A program made the translations under genes and the position numbers. The notes below the pieces were generated by a model. The model did not search any database, had not been told where the DNA came from, and was given only the letters and a program-made list of their open reading frames with translations. Below, in pieces: positions 45,032 through 46,146 of a DNA stretch of 46,146 nt (its first letter is position 1; each line of letters opens with the position of its first letter). Source of the stretch: a virus; the IMG/VR virus record IMGVR_UViG_3300025930_000019, positions 1 to 46,146 of that record; one strand, given 5' to 3'.

Positions 45032-46146
45032 GTGCCGCGTTTTCAAGACCAAATCCTTGACGAACGGTTGCATCCGGTTCCCGATGCCGAAATCTGGGTT
45101 TTCTACGCCAGCGGGCCGAACCTAGACCAGCAAGCGGCGCTGACCGACGACCTTGGCCAGCCGTTTATTCAGCCGCTTCATTCCAGCCCTGACGGCATAT
45201 TCTATTACAATGCGCCCGATGGCGTTTACGAAAACCAAATCCATTACCGGAACGAGTTGCGCTATATCCAGCAAGTCCTGGTTGGCACCGCAACCGGCAC
45301 GCGCACCGATGGCGCGCATGGCGATATCACCGTTTCCAATGGCGGGGTGGATTGGCAGATTAATCCCGACACGATTACCGGCGTTGAACTGGCCGACAAT
45401 GCCGTAGCGACCGCCAACATTGCCGATGGCGCGGTGACTACTCCCAAACTGGCTGATGATGCGGTGACTTTTGCCAAGCTGGCCAATGTCGGCACCGGCA
45501 CCGTGTTTTATCGCAAGTCGGCCGGCGCGGGCGACCCCGAAACGCAGCCGCTTGCCACGCTCAAAACCGACCTTGGGCTAACCGGCAACAACACTGGCGA
45601 CCAGGTAATCACCCTGACCGGCGATGTGACCGGCAGCGGCACCGGCAACATCAATGTCCAAATCGCGGCTGATGCGGTTGGCGCGGCCGAGATTGCCGCC
45701 GGGGCGGTTGGCGCGTCCGAATTGGCCAATGGCGCAATCGAGGCCAAGCTAGGCTTCACCCCGGCAGCGGACACTGTTTTCACTTCGGTTGCCAAGGGCC
45801 TTGCGCCGGCATCGGGCGGCGGCGCGGTGAATTACTTGCGGGCCGATGGCAGTTGGGCGGCACCGCCCGGCACCATTACGAGCATTGTTTGGGGCAATAT
45901 CACCGGCACGCTTTCCAATCAGACTGACTTGCAAACCGCGCTCAATGGCAAGGCGGCGCTAATCCACACGCATGTCATTGCCGATGTGACCGGGCTGCAA
46001 GCGGCCTTGGATAGCAAGGCTGGCACCGCGCTTGTTTCGACTAGCGCGCCGGGCCTTGCGCCAACCCGGCCGGGCGGCACCACGGCTTTCCTTCGCGCTG
46101 ACGGCACATGGGCCGCGCCACCGGGCGGCGGGAGCGGCGGCGGCGG
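45032..46146 (+). CDS. Tail fibre protein, N-terminal part (continues at 1)
   Basis: Starts at GTG 45032 (TAGGAG at 45018-45023) and runs off the right end, continuing at 1-2296; total about 1103 residues. Contains YASGPNLDQQAALTDDLGQP, NGISLTG-like NNTGDQVITLTGDVTGSG, repeats with AxNIADGAVTxxKLADxAV, and the HTHVIADVTGLQAALDSKA motif common before fibre shafts. The last 99 bases duplicate the left end. Confidence 0.9.
   Translation, partial: MPRFQDQILDERLHPVPDAEIWVFYASGPNLDQQAALTDDLGQPFIQPLHSSPDGIFYYNAPDGVYENQIHYRNELRYIQQVLVGTATGTRTDGAHGDITVSNGGVDWQINPDTITGVELADNAVATANIADGAVTTPKLADDAVTFAKLANVGTGTVFYRKSAGAGDPETQPLATLKTDLGLTGNNTGDQVITLTGDVTGSGTGNINVQIAADAVGAAEIAAGAVGASELANGAIEAKLGFTPAADTVFTSVAKGLAPASGGGAVNYLRADGSWAAPPGTITSIVWGNITGTLSNQTDLQTALNGKAALIHTHVIADVTGLQAALDSKAGTALVSTSAPGLAPTRPGGTTAFLRADGTWAAPPGGGSGGG
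46048..46146. repeat. Exact terminal direct repeat, right copy
   Basis: Same 99 bases as 1-99. Remove one copy when circularising. Confidence 0.93.

Noticed and set aside
1-46146. CRISPR array or insertion sequence
   Set aside because: No regularly spaced direct repeats of CRISPR length and no transposase or terminal inverted repeats were seen. The GAGTCA iterons are too short and are inside a gene.

Overview
The window is the complete genome of a temperate podovirus-type phage with P22-like head and tail genes. It is a circular assembly cut open inside a tail-fibre gene: bases 1-99 are repeated exactly at 46048-46146, so the unit is about 46,047 bp. The host is probably an alphaproteobacterium, perhaps Sphingomonadales. 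The clues are high GC, a phage MucR/Ros-type regulator, a packed cluster of GANTC (CcrM-type) sites in the replication gene, and proteins typical of alphaproteobacterial phages. There is no CRISPR array, insertion sequence or complete tRNA gene.

Layout. 45032 through the junction to 3119 (+): tail fibre, accessory tail protein and a tiny membrane protein, closed by a hairpin at 3206-3243. 3251-5325 (-): five small accessory genes between the tail genes and attP; after integration they lie at one prophage end, where lysogeny-expressed 'moron' genes usually sit. 5382-5621: attP, made of a tRNA-Val(CAC) 3' half flanked by two pairs of 11-bp-spaced direct repeats. 5570-10309 (-): tyrosine integrase, a small gene overlapping it, RecT, an excisionase-like HTH protein and a CI-like repressor. 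10373-14881 (+): operator region, Cro-like protein, RusA, a methyltransferase-like protein, a possible PD-(D/E)XK nuclease, DnaB and an initiator-like protein with internal iterons. 14808-22541 (-): an array of about 30 small overlapping genes in three transcription units. 22604-23213: non-coding. 23214-26929 (+): DpdA-like and QueD-like 7-deazaguanine genes, small unknown genes and a Myb-like protein. 26868-45020 (+): terminase, MucR/Ros, portal, scaffold, coat, tail adaptors, ejection proteins and tail proteins.

Regulation is unusually readable. Seven late transcription units start with the same bipartite promoter: an element CAATTGTNSAAATGCG, then a -10-like TANNNT at a fixed distance. In five of the seven the ATG follows exactly six bases after the -10, so these mRNAs should be leaderless. 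Five leftward early/accessory units share a different module, a TTGAC or TTGCGC -35 and a TA-starting -10 with a 14-bp palindrome (GYAAC-N4-GTTRC) filling the spacer, as expected for a repressor operator. Three other promoters carry GGG...CCC in the spacer.

The repressor has Glu where LexA/CI relatives have the catalytic Ser, so it may not be cleaved in an SOS response. I recognise no dedicated endolysin or holin. The only lytic-enzyme signature is an M15-type peptidase domain on an ejection protein; three small membrane proteins are holin candidates.
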